A DNA stretch of 64,000 nt from Alphaproteobacteria bacterium (GTDB lineage: Bacteria; Myxococcota_A; UBA796; GCA-2862545), in the NCBI GenBank assembly GCA_020632955.1, contig JACKEO010000008.1:136890-200889 (forward strand), in the 5' to 3' direction. The first letter of the stretch is position 1. Each line of letters starts with the position of its first letter. The position numbers and the translations under genes are program-made. The notes under the pieces were generated by a model that was not told where the DNA came from, made no database searches, and saw nothing but the letters and a program-made list of their open reading frames with translations. Positions 26,421 to 35,439 of this stretch are shown one piece after another.

Positions 26421-26831
26421 TCAGCGCTCCCGGCGACGCAGCTCCAGGGTGCCCACACCCCAGCCCACGGCCAGGTAGAGCGGCACCTCCACCCACATCC
26501 ACACCGGGGCCGGCAGCATCAGCAGGTTGGCCACGCCGCCCAGCAGCGTGAGCGCCGCCACCACCAGGGCCAGCACCCGCGGGCGGCTCGCACCCAGGCG
26601 CGCCGCCACCCAGCCGCCCAGCCCCGCCTGCAGCAGGTGGGCCACCATCACCAGCAGGAAGGCCTGCGTGGGCAGCGTGGAGATGTAGGCGCCCAGCGCG
26701 TCGTAGTCGCTGGTGTCGAGACCCTCGGGCATCGGCCACAGCGACCACGAGAGCTGGATCACGGCCATGTTGGCCACCGACCCCAGGAAGAGGCCGGCCA
26801 CGACGGCACCGATGTTCCTCAGCACCGCCAT
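26421..26831 (-). CDS. Four-helix membrane protein, function unknown
   Basis: A 136-residue protein with four hydrophobic segments: 'IGAVVAGLFLGSVANMAVI', 'PTQAFLLVMVAHLLQAGLGGWVA', 'VLALVVAALTLLGGVANLLML' and 'WMWVEVPLYLAVGWGVGTL'. The arrangement resembles small DUF-type membrane proteins seen in many bacteria, with a loop 'MPEGLDTSDYDALGAYI' after helix 1. No catalytic motif. It converges on the SGNH gene with a 4-bp gap. Confidence 0.68.
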   Translation of the reverse strand: MAVLRNIGAVVAGLFLGSVANMAVIQLSWSLWPMPEGLDTSDYDALGAYISTLPTQAFLLVMVAHLLQAGLGGWVAARLGASRPRVLALVVAALTLLGGVANLLMLPAPVWMWVEVPLYLAVGWGVGTLELRRRER

Positions 26832-26855
26832 GGCTCCTCCGCGCGCCGCGTCAGC

Positions 26856-28481
26856 TCACTCGCAGGGCACCCGCTCGATGAGCGTGCACACCGGCGTGTC
26901 GGCGCAGGTGTTCACCACCCACCCCTCCTCGCAGGTGTACCCGCTCGTCTCGCCGATCGTGAAGGGCTCGAGGATCACGTCGAGCGTGGACCACAGGATG
27001 TTGTTCTCGTAGTCGGCGGCGATCATGCTGGCGTCGTCCACCAGGCTGCCCGTGGGGAAGGGACCCGCGATCTCGGCCCCGAAGGACGCGGCCTGGCTCT
27101 GGTTCCAGCCCTCGAGCGTGACGATGTTCAGGCCCGAGTTCAGCGGCAGCGGCTTGTTCCACCAGTAGGTGAAGTTGGTGGTGGCGTTGGTGTTCCAGTC
27201 CTCGAGCAGGGTGCCGTTGAGCGAGAAGCGCATGCGGTTGTCGGCGCCCAGGCCCACGATGTAGTCGCCGGCCTCCTCGATCTCGAGGCACACGCTGAAG
27301 CCGATCCACTCCTGGGTGGGCGTGGTGGTGGCGTAGGTCTCGTAGGTGTTGATCTGCGTGGGGTCGCAGGCCCACACGCCCACCGTGTTCAGGCGGCTGT
27401 CGAGGTCGTTGTAGGACTCGCCCCAGAAGCTGTTCTCGACGATGGTGCCGCCCGGGTACTGGGCGCCGTCGCGGCTGTAGTTGGGGTTCGTCTCGGCCTT
27501 GCACACCTGGTAGATCGTCTGGCTGGCCTGGGCCGGGGCGTTGGTGATGCGGATGCACTCGTCACCCGCCGGCGTGGGCTCGAAGCCCTCGGGGCAGGTG
27601 CACATGCAGGCCTCGTCGTCGAGCACGTGCACCGGGAAGGTGATGGTGTCGTTCGACGGGTAGGCGTCGCCCTGCTGGGCCAGCAGGGTCTCGATGGGCA
27701 CGGGGTTGCCGGCCGCGTCCCAGGCCATGTCGTACACCACCGCCGACACCTCGTAGTCGCCGGGCTTCTCGAAGCTGAACGTGGCGCAGAAGATGGTGGT
27801 GCCGTTGGGGCCGGGCTCCTCGGTGAGGCCGGTCATCGTGCCGCCCTGCGGCGGCTTCCAGCGGATGAGGAGCGGGTCGAAGTCGGGGTCGTCGACCTCG
27901 ATGCACACCGTGACCTCGTCGCAGGTGAACTTGCCCTCGTCGTACCAGAGGTCGACGATGGTGGGCGGGTGGTTCAGCGTGGCGATGACGTCGAGGCCGC
28001 CGAAGGGTTCGCCCTTGCACTGGTTGATCAGCAGGATCTCGGTGACCTGGCCGTCCACCACGGGCACGCCGTCGGCATGCGACGGGTAGCAGTCCTCCGA
28101 CGGGTTGCCGTCGGCGTCCACCGGCACCACCTCCACGTCGTAGCAGCCCTCGGGCAGCCAGAAGAAGTGGTCGGCGAAGAGGTGCTGCGACCCGCCGTCG
28201 TAGGGCGCGTTCGTGAGCCCGCCGCCCCCGGGGAGCACGGCGTCGGCGAGGTCCTCGCTGGCCGTGGCGGTGAAGGGCGGCACCACCGGCTCGCCGGTGT
28301 CGCAGTCCACCTGGGTGACCGTGTAGACGAAGCCCGCCACGTCGGTGCCGGCGAGGATGTCGGAGGTGAGCAGCAGCCCCGCCTGGTCGGCGCCGGGCGC
28401 CGCGCCAGGAGCGCCGAGACAGCCGCCGAGCAGCGGCAGCGAGACGAGGACGGGCAGGGCCCGCTGGAGGAGGTGGTGCAT
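26856..28481 (-). CDS. Cys-rich lipoprotein with carbohydrate-binding-like modules, function unknown
   Basis: A 541-residue protein with a lipoprotein signal (lipobox LLGGC). The N-terminal third holds pairs of Cys (DCDTGE, GCYDV, EDCYPS). The middle contains an Ig-like or PKD-like fold ('EVTVCIEVDDPDFDPLLIRW', 'FEKPGDYEVSAVVYD'). A short Cys cluster CMCTCPEGFEPTPAGDEC resembles an EGF-type spacer. The C-terminal ~200 residues form a beta-sandwich ('AGDYIVGLGADNRMRFSLNG', 'NSGLNIVTLEGWNQ') like PA14/CBM-type lectin domains. A surface adhesin or glycan-binding role is plausible. No homologue is recognised for the whole protein. Confidence 0.7.
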   Translation of the reverse strand: MHHLLQRALPVLVSLPLLGGCLGAPGAAPGADQAGLLLTSDILAGTDVAGFVYTVTQVDCDTGEPVVPPFTATASEDLADAVLPGGGGLTNAPYDGGSQHLFADHFFWLPEGCYDVEVVPVDADGNPSEDCYPSHADGVPVVDGQVTEILLINQCKGEPFGGLDVIATLNHPPTIVDLWYDEGKFTCDEVTVCIEVDDPDFDPLLIRWKPPQGGTMTGLTEEPGPNGTTIFCATFSFEKPGDYEVSAVVYDMAWDAAGNPVPIETLLAQQGDAYPSNDTITFPVHVLDDEACMCTCPEGFEPTPAGDECIRITNAPAQASQTIYQVCKAETNPNYSRDGAQYPGGTIVENSFWGESYNDLDSRLNTVGVWACDPTQINTYETYATTTPTQEWIGFSVCLEIEEAGDYIVGLGADNRMRFSLNGTLLEDWNTNATTNFTYWWNKPLPLNSGLNIVTLEGWNQSQAASFGAEIAGPFPTGSLVDDASMIAADYENNILWSTLDVILEPFTIGETSGYTCEEGWVVNTCADTPVCTLIERVPCE

Positions 28482-28712
28482 GGTGATCCCCAGGGTGACG
28501 CCCCACTCTACAGCAAACGGGTCCGAAGCCCAGCGGCCGGCGTTGCGACCGGGTTTCCTGGCTCGGGTGGATGGTGCGGACCCTCACTGCGAGCGCCGTG
28601 GCACCCCGGGCCCGGTGCGGCGCGACCCTCGGGCCGGGGGCCACCCCACCCGCTGCACCCCCTCACCCGCACGGATACGCGCCCACACCCGCCCGCGCGG
28701 ACTGGAGCGCCC

Positions 28713-29183
28713 GTGACCGCCCTGCTCGCCCTCGCCCTCGCCCTCGCGCCCTCCGCCGAGGCCAAGCCCCTGCCGAAGCACGGCATCACCCTCGACGACG
28801 TCGACGGCTTCGCCCACGCGGTCGGCCTGGCCACGGAGCGCGTCACCTTCGACGACGGTCAGACCGTGGTGCGCATCACGATGGGCGACTCCAGGGTCGA
28901 CGCCTACCTGCTGCTCTGCGACGACGCCGGGCGGTGCGGCGATCTGCAGTTCGTGATGGGCTGGTCCCTGTCGGATGAAGGGATGCCCACGCTCGAGCGC
29001 GTCAACGAGTGGAATGCGAAGCACCGCTACGTGCGCGCCTCCCTCGGCCCCGAGAACACCCTGTGGGGCAAGGTCGACGTCTCGCTGCGCCCCGGGGGCA
29101 GCCGCGAGCTGGTGCTCGACTACATGCGCTTCGTGGGCACCGACCTGGTTCCCGCCTTCAACACCTGGTTCGGACTGCCCTGA
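28713..29183 (+). CDS. Exported YbjN-like protein
   Basis: A 156-residue protein starting at GTG 28713 (CTGGAGCG upstream) with a signal peptide (LLALALALAPSAEA). The mature part resembles the YbjN / type-III-chaperone-like fold: 'GLATERVTFDDGQTVVRI', 'YLLLCDDAGRCGDLQF', 'VNEWNAKHRYVRASL' and a C-terminal helix ending in 'FNTWF'. The 'NxWN...R...' segment is the usual YbjN core. A Cys pair (LCDDAGRC) could be oxidised after export. It precedes the DUF1214 gene by 2 bp. Function unknown. Confidence 0.74.
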   Translation: MTALLALALALAPSAEAKPLPKHGITLDDVDGFAHAVGLATERVTFDDGQTVVRITMGDSRVDAYLLLCDDAGRCGDLQFVMGWSLSDEGMPTLERVNEWNAKHRYVRASLGPENTLWGKVDVSLRPGGSRELVLDYMRFVGTDLVPAFNTWFGLP

Positions 29184-29185
29184 CG

Positions 29186-30310
29186 ATGATCCACCTCGAC
29201 TCCGAGACCGCCGAGGCCCAGCTCCGCTCCGGCGAGGCCTGGACCCAGTTCTGCGAGCTGCTGCAGGCCGCAGGGTCCGTGCTGCAGCGCGACGACCTGC
29301 CCGACGACGCCTTCACGCGCGCCGAGGGCCTGCGGTACCTGACGCGCCTGGTGCGCGCGGGGCTGGAGGCCTTCGTGGAGCACGCCGATCCGGGGGCCCC
29401 GGTGCTCGCGCGCGTGGTGCACGAGACGGCGAAGATGGGGAACGACAACCCCGACAACCACTACCTGAACGCGGCCCTCGACGGCACCGGCACCTACCTG
29501 CTGCGCGGCCGCCGCGGCACGGTGCACTGGCTGGAGCTGGCCACCCAGCGCGGCAGCTACGGCGAGAGCCGCGGCCTGCCGCCCACGGGCCACCTCGACG
29601 GCAGCGCGCTCGTGCTCGACGACGACGGCGGCTTCGAGGTGGTGATCGCCGCCGAGCGCCCCGCGGGCGCCGCGAACTGGCTGCCGATGACCCCCGACAC
29701 CGGCACCCTCATCATCCGCCAGTCCCGCCTCGACCCGGCCACCGAGACGCTGGCGGAGCTGCACCTGGAGCGGGTGGGCGGCCCCGGTCCCACGCCGATC
29801 GACCCCCAGCGCGCCGTCACCGGCCTGCTGCGCGCCGGCATGCTCGTGGGCGGCGCGGCCCAGATCTTCGCGGAGTGGCAGGCGGGCTTCCGCCGCGACC
29901 ACCTCAACCGCCTGCCCCGCTTCGACCAGGCGCTGTCGGACGCCATGGGCGGCGTGCCCCACATCACCTACCACCACTCGGCCTGGGCCCTGGCGCCCGA
30001 CGAGGCCCTGGTGATCGACACCCCGCTGGTGCCCTGCGACCACTGGAACTTCCAGCTGTCGAACCACTGGCTGGAGTCGCTGGACTACCGCCACGACCGC
30101 ATCCACACGAACAGCAAGCTCGCCCGCCTGCGGCCCGACGGCACCCTGCGCCTCGTGGTGGCCCACACCGACCCCGGCGTGCCGAACTGGCTCACCACCC
30201 AGGGCCACGCCCACGGGTCGATGTGCTTCCGCTGGGTGCACGCGGCCGAGGACCCGCCCGAGCCGGCCTGCCGCGTGGTCCCGGTGGCCTCCGTCGCGTC
30301 GCTGCCCTGA
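29186..30310 (+). CDS. DUF1214-domain protein
   Basis: A 374-residue soluble protein (no signal peptide) starting at ATG 29186, 2 bp after the previous stop. The C-terminal part carries the DUF1214 hallmarks: 'NFQLSNHWLESLDY', 'TNSKLARLRPDGTLRLVVAH' and 'DPGVPNWLTTQGH'. The N-terminal half ('ETAKMGNDNPDNHYLNAALDG', 'RGSYGESRGLPPTGHLDG') matches homologues often annotated as DUF1214 proteins near steroid or lipid-degradation genes. Biochemical role unknown. Six other steroid/lipid-like enzymes lie within 12 kb, so a link to steroid or lipid metabolism is reasonable but unproven. Confidence 0.8.
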   Translation: MIHLDSETAEAQLRSGEAWTQFCELLQAAGSVLQRDDLPDDAFTRAEGLRYLTRLVRAGLEAFVEHADPGAPVLARVVHETAKMGNDNPDNHYLNAALDGTGTYLLRGRRGTVHWLELATQRGSYGESRGLPPTGHLDGSALVLDDDGGFEVVIAAERPAGAANWLPMTPDTGTLIIRQSRLDPATETLAELHLERVGGPGPTPIDPQRAVTGLLRAGMLVGGAAQIFAEWQAGFRRDHLNRLPRFDQALSDAMGGVPHITYHHSAWALAPDEALVIDTPLVPCDHWNFQLSNHWLESLDYRHDRIHTNSKLARLRPDGTLRLVVAHTDPGVPNWLTTQGHAHGSMCFRWVHAAEDPPEPACRVVPVASVASLP

Positions 30311-30319
30311 CCGCGGCGC

Positions 30320-32386
30320 CTACAGCGCCACCTCCCCCAGCGCGACCTCCACCACGGCCCCGGCATCGCCCTCCACCGGGAGCACCTCGAGCACCAGCGT
30401 GGCGGTCCACCGCCCGGACGCCTCCGGCAGCGGCGTCACCAGCGGCGTGGCCGCCCCGGGGAAGCCCACCACCCCCTGGGCCAGGTCCACCCGCCGCACC
30501 TCCCCGCCCTCGCCCGTGAGCCGCAGGTGCGGGGCGCGCACGCGGGCGCTGCGCAGGAAGCCGTCGTTGTAGGACTTGCCCCGCAGCGCGTCGCCGTGGA
30601 GCACGGCCTCGGGCCCCTCGTCGCCATCGAGGACCTCCACGCCGAGCACCAGCGCGTCCCGCCCGCCGGGGTCCGCCGGGGGACGATCGTGCAGCCGCAC
30701 GCCCCACAGACGCCGCGCCGGCGCCCCGACGGCCTGCGCCACCCCCACCTCCCAGGTGGGCGCCGACGCCAGGAGCAGCTCCTCCGTGGGCAGCCGCACG
30801 TAGCGCTGGGCCAGCGAGGTGGGACAGCGGTCCTCGCCCGGGTCGTAGCGCACGAGCCCCCGCCCCCGCACCAGCTCGGCGGCCAGCGCCCGCGGTGCCG
30901 CCACCCAGGCGGCCATGCGCTCCTCCGCCACCGCCCCCAGCTCCAGGCCCCGGCGCACCAGCCCCCCGCCGTCGGGCAGCACCACCAGGCAGGGCGGGCG
31001 GGCCGAGCCCCCGAAGGTGGCGCCGCGACGGCGCAGCAGGTGGTGGACGGGCACGATGGTGGGCTCGTGGCCCCCGGTCACGAAGGTGCGCCGCGCCGCC
31101 TCCTCCACGTCCCAGCCCTGCGTCTGCTCCACGTCGTCCAGCAGGGTGCGCGTCCACGTGAGGCTGCGGATGTCGCGGGTCTCCTGCCGGAAGACGAGGC
31201 CGAGCCCCACCGCCTCGGCGCCGGTGGCCGCCACCAGCCACCCCACCAGCACCGCCCGGGCCACGCCCTGCACCCGCGCCAGCAGGTGCGCCGTGCCCAG
31301 GCCCAGGCCCAGCGCCAGCACCGGCACCAGCGACACGGCGTAGCGCGCCTCGTTCGGGGCCCGCAGGCCCATGGAGGTGTCCCACAGCAGCCAGCCCACC
31401 ACGGCCAGCGCAGGCAGCAGCAGCAGGCCCGCCAGGCCGTCGCGCGGCGTCGACCCGCGCAGCCGGCGCACCCCCGCCGCCCCGGCGCCCAGCACGCCCA
31501 GCACCACCAGGGGACGACCGAGCCCCGGCCAGCCCCAGCGCGTCGGGCCCCCCTCCAGCGTGGACCCCCCGTAGGGCGCTCCCACCAGCGTGAGGAGGTG
31601 GGTCAGGTCCTCCCAGGCCTCCCCCGCCGACCCGCCCGTGGCGCCCACGTGCTGGTGGGCGAACAGGCGGGTGTTGGCGAAGTCGGTGCCCAGCTCGTGC
31701 AGCAGGTAGGGCAGCAGCGTGGCGGCCGCTGCCAGCGCGCCCCCCACGGTGCCCCGCACCCAGCCGGGAGGACGCGCCACGGCTACGCCCGCCCACAGCC
31801 CGGCGCCCGCGAGCCACGCGCCCAGGTGCATCTGGCCCGCCAGCCCCAGCGCCAGGCCCATCGGCACGAGCCAGCGTCCGTCCCGGCGGTGCACCGCCCA
31901 CACCGCCGCCGCCAGGGCCGCGCCCACCAGGGGAGCCACCAGGGACGGGTTCCACAGCACACGCGACGTGGCGAGCCCGAGCGCCAGCCAGCTCGCGACG
32001 AGCACGGTGAGCGCCCCCGCCAGGGGCCCCCGCAGACGCCACGCCAGCCAGCCCAGCAGCGCCACGCCCGCGCCCTCGATCAGCGTCACCCACCGCAGGG
32101 CGGCCAGCGTGTCGCCGAGCAGGCGCTCCACCGGCCACAGCACCAGCGCCTCGGCCCCGCCGGGGATGCGCGCCCCCACGCCGTACGACAGCTCCGCGCC
32201 CATCGGCTCCAGCGACGACAGCGGGCCCTGCGCGCGCAGCAGGTCGCGGTCGGTCCACTCGGTGAGCTCGGTGTCGCGCACCGCCAGCCGGTCCAGGAAG
32301 GACAGCACGGCGAGCAGGAGCAGCCACCCGGCGAGCAGGCGGTCGGCGGTCCAGCGCGGCGGGCGGGGAGACGGCCCGGAGGGCAT
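30320..32386 (-). CDS. Polytopic membrane protein, GT-C (ArnT/PMT-like) glycosyltransferase candidate
   Basis: A 688-residue protein starting at ATG 32386. The first membrane helix (LLAGWLLLLAVLSFL) is followed by a periplasmic loop with 'DRLAVRDTELTEWTDRD', an acidic pair in the place where GT-C enzymes keep catalytic Asp/Glu. About ten more helices extend to residue 420, and the C-terminal ~260 residues are soluble and beta-rich. The neighbouring divergent gene also looks like a GT-C sugar transferase, with 158 bp between them as a shared control region. The lipid-linked sugar donor and acceptor are unknown. Confidence 0.7.
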   Translation of the reverse strand: MPSGPSPRPPRWTADRLLAGWLLLLAVLSFLDRLAVRDTELTEWTDRDLLRAQGPLSSLEPMGAELSYGVGARIPGGAEALVLWPVERLLGDTLAALRWVTLIEGAGVALLGWLAWRLRGPLAGALTVLVASWLALGLATSRVLWNPSLVAPLVGAALAAAVWAVHRRDGRWLVPMGLALGLAGQMHLGAWLAGAGLWAGVAVARPPGWVRGTVGGALAAAATLLPYLLHELGTDFANTRLFAHQHVGATGGSAGEAWEDLTHLLTLVGAPYGGSTLEGGPTRWGWPGLGRPLVVLGVLGAGAAGVRRLRGSTPRDGLAGLLLLPALAVVGWLLWDTSMGLRAPNEARYAVSLVPVLALGLGLGTAHLLARVQGVARAVLVGWLVAATGAEAVGLGLVFRQETRDIRSLTWTRTLLDDVEQTQGWDVEEAARRTFVTGGHEPTIVPVHHLLRRRGATFGGSARPPCLVVLPDGGGLVRRGLELGAVAEERMAAWVAAPRALAAELVRGRGLVRYDPGEDRCPTSLAQRYVRLPTEELLLASAPTWEVGVAQAVGAPARRLWGVRLHDRPPADPGGRDALVLGVEVLDGDEGPEAVLHGDALRGKSYNDGFLRSARVRAPHLRLTGEGGEVRRVDLAQGVVGFPGAATPLVTPLPEASGRWTATLVLEVLPVEGDAGAVVEVALGEVAL

Positions 32387-32544
32387 GCGGCCTCTGGCGA
32401 CCCCGATCGGAGGCGGGGACGGCGCCCGCCACGCTAGCAGGCGCGGCCCGCCGTGAAGCCCCGACGCAACCCGCAGGCGACCCGGCGGAAACGGGGACGC
32501 GCGCGCGCGGGTGGTACCCACGGGCATCACGAGGCGCTCCCCCG

Positions 32545-34551
32545 TTGGCGCATCCCCCCACCGTCCCCGCGACGGCGACCGTTCCCCCCCGGTCGCCATC
32601 GGTGCATCCGCTGCCCCTGTCCTCGGCGGCCGCCCTGGCCGGCGTGGTGGCGGTGGCCTGTGCCCTGGCGGTCACCGCCTGGACGGCCGACGACGCGCGC
32701 ATCGCCTACCGGGCCGTGGCGCAGCTCGAGCACGCGGGTCAGCTCGTGTGGAACCCCGGCGAGCGCGTGCAGGTGTTCACGAGCCCGCTGTGGGTGGTGA
32801 TCCTCACGGGCCTGCACCAGCTGGGCGGCCCGGTGGAGGTGGCCGCCTGGGTGGCCTCGGGGCTGGCCACCCTCGGCGCGCTCGCCCTGGCGTGGCACGC
32901 CACCCGCGGCGCCGGGCTCGCCGCACGGGCCGGCATGCCGCTGCTGGTGCTGGCCTCCCCCACCCTGGTGGAGCACGGCATCTCGGGGCTCGAGACGCCG
33001 CTCGTGGCGCTGCTGGCCCTGGCGGCCTGGGCCGCCGCGGAGGATCGCGACCGCTTCCGCGGCACGCGGCGGGTGCTGCTCTTCACGGCGCTCGCCGCCA
33101 CCACGCGCCTCGACAGCCTGGTGCTCCTCGCGCCGCTCGCGCTCCTCACCAGCCGCCGGGCCCATCGCGTGGACCCGGTGCGCGCCACCGCCGTGGCCTT
33201 CCAGGGGCTGCTCCCGCTGCTGGCCTGGCTGCTGTTCGCCACCATCTGGTTCGGGTCCCCCATCCCGAACACGGCGCTGGCCAAGCTCTCCACGGGCATC
33301 CCGCTGTCGTGGTACCTCACGCAGGGCACGGCCTACCTGGCCCTGTCGGCCCGCGCCGATCCGGTGCTCGCGCTGCTGCTGCTCGGCGGCGTGGGCGCGG
33401 CCCTGGTGCGCCGCCGCCCGATCGAGCAGGCCCTGGCGCTGGGCGTGGGCCTGCACGTGCTCTACCTGCTGCGGGTGGGGGGCGACTTCATGGTGGGCCG
33501 CTTCCTGGTGGCGCCCACCTGGATCTGCCTGGTGCTGCTGGCCCGCGGCGCCGCGGCAGGCGGCCCCCGCGGACTCGCCGCGCTGGTGGTGGTGGCCGCG
33601 ATGGGCAGCACCACCGCGCTGCGCACGCCCTACGCGTCGGCGCCCTGCGTGCCCACGGCCTTCGATCGCTCCCACGAGCACGGCATCGCCGACGAGCGTG
33701 CGGTCTACGCCTGCGGCACGTCGCCGTGGACCTGCGACGGCGGGATGTGCTTCTCGCGCCCGGCGAAGGCCGCGCCCGAGGTCGACGCCGAGGAGGCCGG
33801 CATGGCGGGCTGGCCGCTCCAGGCCCGCCTGAGCCCGATGGTGTACGACACCTGGGCCCTGGCCGACCCCATCCGCTCTCGGCTCCCCTCCCGCACCGCC
33901 ACGATCGGCCACTTCGAGCGCGAGGTGCCCGAGGGCTGGGACGAGGTGGTGATGGGGGATCCGTCCACCATCCACGACCCCCGACTCCGGGAGCTCGCGC
34001 AGCGCGTGCAGCTCGCCACGCGCGGCTCGCTCACCTCGGTGGCGCGCCTCGAGGCCATGTGGTCGCTGTTCTGGGAGGATCTGCCCTTCACGGGACGCCT
34101 GGTGCGCGAGCACCACACCTGGTGGGCCCCCGAGGCCGACGGCACGCCGGTGTGCTCCGAGGAGCGCGCCCAGGACGCGCGCGCCTTCGTCGACGACCCC
34201 GTGGCCGACTGGGAGGTGCTGGGGGTCACGCCGGCCTGCGGCGCGCGCGCACGCCTGCCTGAGGACGTGGAGGTGGAGGCGCTGGAGGTGGTGGTGGCCG
34301 GCGAGGCCACGTGGGAGGTGCAGCTGGAGGAGGGCGGCCACCTGCGCACGGTGGCCCGCTTCGCGCACGAGAGCGGCGAGCCCAGCCACCACCGCGTCCC
34401 CCTCGAGGGGGCGAGCGCCGAGGCGGTGGTGCTCGTGGCGCGCGAGGCCGACGACGAGACGGCCTGGCCGCGCCTGGGTCCGGTGCTCTTCGTGGGCGAC
34501 ACCGGCGCGCCGGCGCCGACGCCGCACGCGGTCACCGCCACCGTGGACTGA
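32545..34551 (+). CDS. GT-C glycosyltransferase, AftB/ZomB-like
   Basis: A 668-residue polytopic membrane protein. After helix 1, the loop 'ADDARIAYRAVAQLEHAGQL' leads into 'GERVQVFTSPLWVV'. This DDAxI...aRN/GERVqgyTsPLW pattern is characteristic of the AftB terminal-arabinofuranosyltransferase and ZomB-like group. The double Asp is the predicted catalytic site. Nine or ten helices follow, then a periplasmic C-terminal domain with several Cys (CGTSPWTCDGGMC). Likely it transfers a sugar from a polyprenyl-phosphate donor to a surface glycan. The start is uncertain: TTG 32545 or GTG 32602 are both in frame and neither has a strong ribosome site. Confidence 0.76.
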   Translation: MAHPPTVPATATVPPRSPSVHPLPLSSAAALAGVVAVACALAVTAWTADDARIAYRAVAQLEHAGQLVWNPGERVQVFTSPLWVVILTGLHQLGGPVEVAAWVASGLATLGALALAWHATRGAGLAARAGMPLLVLASPTLVEHGISGLETPLVALLALAAWAAAEDRDRFRGTRRVLLFTALAATTRLDSLVLLAPLALLTSRRAHRVDPVRATAVAFQGLLPLLAWLLFATIWFGSPIPNTALAKLSTGIPLSWYLTQGTAYLALSARADPVLALLLLGGVGAALVRRRPIEQALALGVGLHVLYLLRVGGDFMVGRFLVAPTWICLVLLARGAAAGGPRGLAALVVVAAMGSTTALRTPYASAPCVPTAFDRSHEHGIADERAVYACGTSPWTCDGGMCFSRPAKAAPEVDAEEAGMAGWPLQARLSPMVYDTWALADPIRSRLPSRTATIGHFEREVPEGWDEVVMGDPSTIHDPRLRELAQRVQLATRGSLTSVARLEAMWSLFWEDLPFTGRLVREHHTWWAPEADGTPVCSEERAQDARAFVDDPVADWEVLGVTPACGARARLPEDVEVEALEVVVAGEATWEVQLEEGGHLRTVARFAHESGEPSHHRVPLEGASAEAVVLVAREADDETAWPRLGPVLFVGDTGAPAPTPHAVTATVD

Positions 34552-34626
34552 CACCGCGACGGAGCTCCGGGGTTGGAGCGGACGTGGACGCGCGCCGACG
34601 CGCGCCCCTCCGACCCGGGAGCGACC

Positions 34627-35439
34627 ATGGCCCTCGCGCTGCTCACCACCCTGCCCTTCGTGCTGCTCAACCTCGTCGCGCTGGCCGTCTCGTGGCGGCT
34701 CGAGCACCACCCGCTCCCCGCCGAGGCCACCTGCCAGACCGCGGCCCGACGGCCCGGCGATCTGCGGCGCCGCCTGCCCCTGGTGGCGGTGAACCTGCTG
34801 CTGGTGTCGGGCGGCACCTTCGTGGGCACCTGGCTGCTGTCACCCCACCTGTCCACCGGCTGGCCGGGCTGGGGCGCCTGGGTGGGCCAGTTCCTGCTGC
34901 TGCTCGTGGTGGACGACCTCGTCTTCTACGGCGTGCACCGGCTGCTGCACGAGCACCGCGGCCTGTACCGGCTGCTCCACGCGCGGCACCACGAGGCCTA
35001 CGCGCCGCTGCCGGTGGAGATCCTCTACACCCACCCCGCCGAGACCTCCCTGGTGTCGCTGGGCATCGTGGCCGGCGCCGCGCTGGTGCACCTCGTCTTC
35101 GGCGGACTCGCCTTCGGGGCCTTCCTCTCGTACGTGATCTTCCGCCACCTGCACGAGCTGGACGTGCACTCCGGGATGCGCAGCCGCCTGGCCCACGCCA
35201 TCCCGCTGCTCGCCCCCAACGAGCACCACGACCACCACCACCACCGCCCGCACGAGGGCAACTACGCCTCGATGCTCACGCTCTGGGACCGCGTGTTCGG
35301 CACCCACGTGGAGGACCGACGCCGTCCCCGCCAGGCGCCCCGCGGTGGCCTGGGCGTGCCGGTGTCGCCGCTGCCCGTGGTGCCCGCGCCGCTGGCCGCC
35401 CGGGCGCAGCGCCTCGTGCAGCCCGCCGGGGCCCGCTGA
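34627..35439 (+). CDS. Fatty-acid hydroxylase / sterol-desaturase superfamily protein
   Basis: A 270-residue membrane protein starting at ATG 34627 (GGGAG upstream). An in-frame ORF extends upstream but lacks a ribosome site. It has the di-iron His boxes of the superfamily: HRLLH (HX3H, in 'VFYGVHRLLHEH'), 'HARHHE' (HX2HH), and a C-terminal 'NEHHDHHHHRPHEGNYAS' with the third box, followed by LWDRVFGTHVE as in sterol and fatty-acid hydroxylases. Two hydrophobic segments precede the first box. The family uses O2 and a di-iron centre to hydroxylate or desaturate sterols, sphingolipids or carotenoids. A sterol or lipid role fits the neighbours. The stop abuts the next gene's stop with no spacer. 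Confidence 0.85.
   Translation: MALALLTTLPFVLLNLVALAVSWRLEHHPLPAEATCQTAARRPGDLRRRLPLVAVNLLLVSGGTFVGTWLLSPHLSTGWPGWGAWVGQFLLLLVVDDLVFYGVHRLLHEHRGLYRLLHARHHEAYAPLPVEILYTHPAETSLVSLGIVAGAALVHLVFGGLAFGAFLSYVIFRHLHELDVHSGMRSRLAHAIPLLAPNEHHDHHHHRPHEGNYASMLTLWDRVFGTHVEDRRRPRQAPRGGLGVPVSPLPVVPAPLAARAQRLVQPAGAR

Noticed and set aside
30527..32437. 636-codon plus-strand open frame
   Set aside because: Antisense to a clear polytopic membrane protein; its own product is His/Gln/Arg-rich with no hydrophobic or domain pattern.
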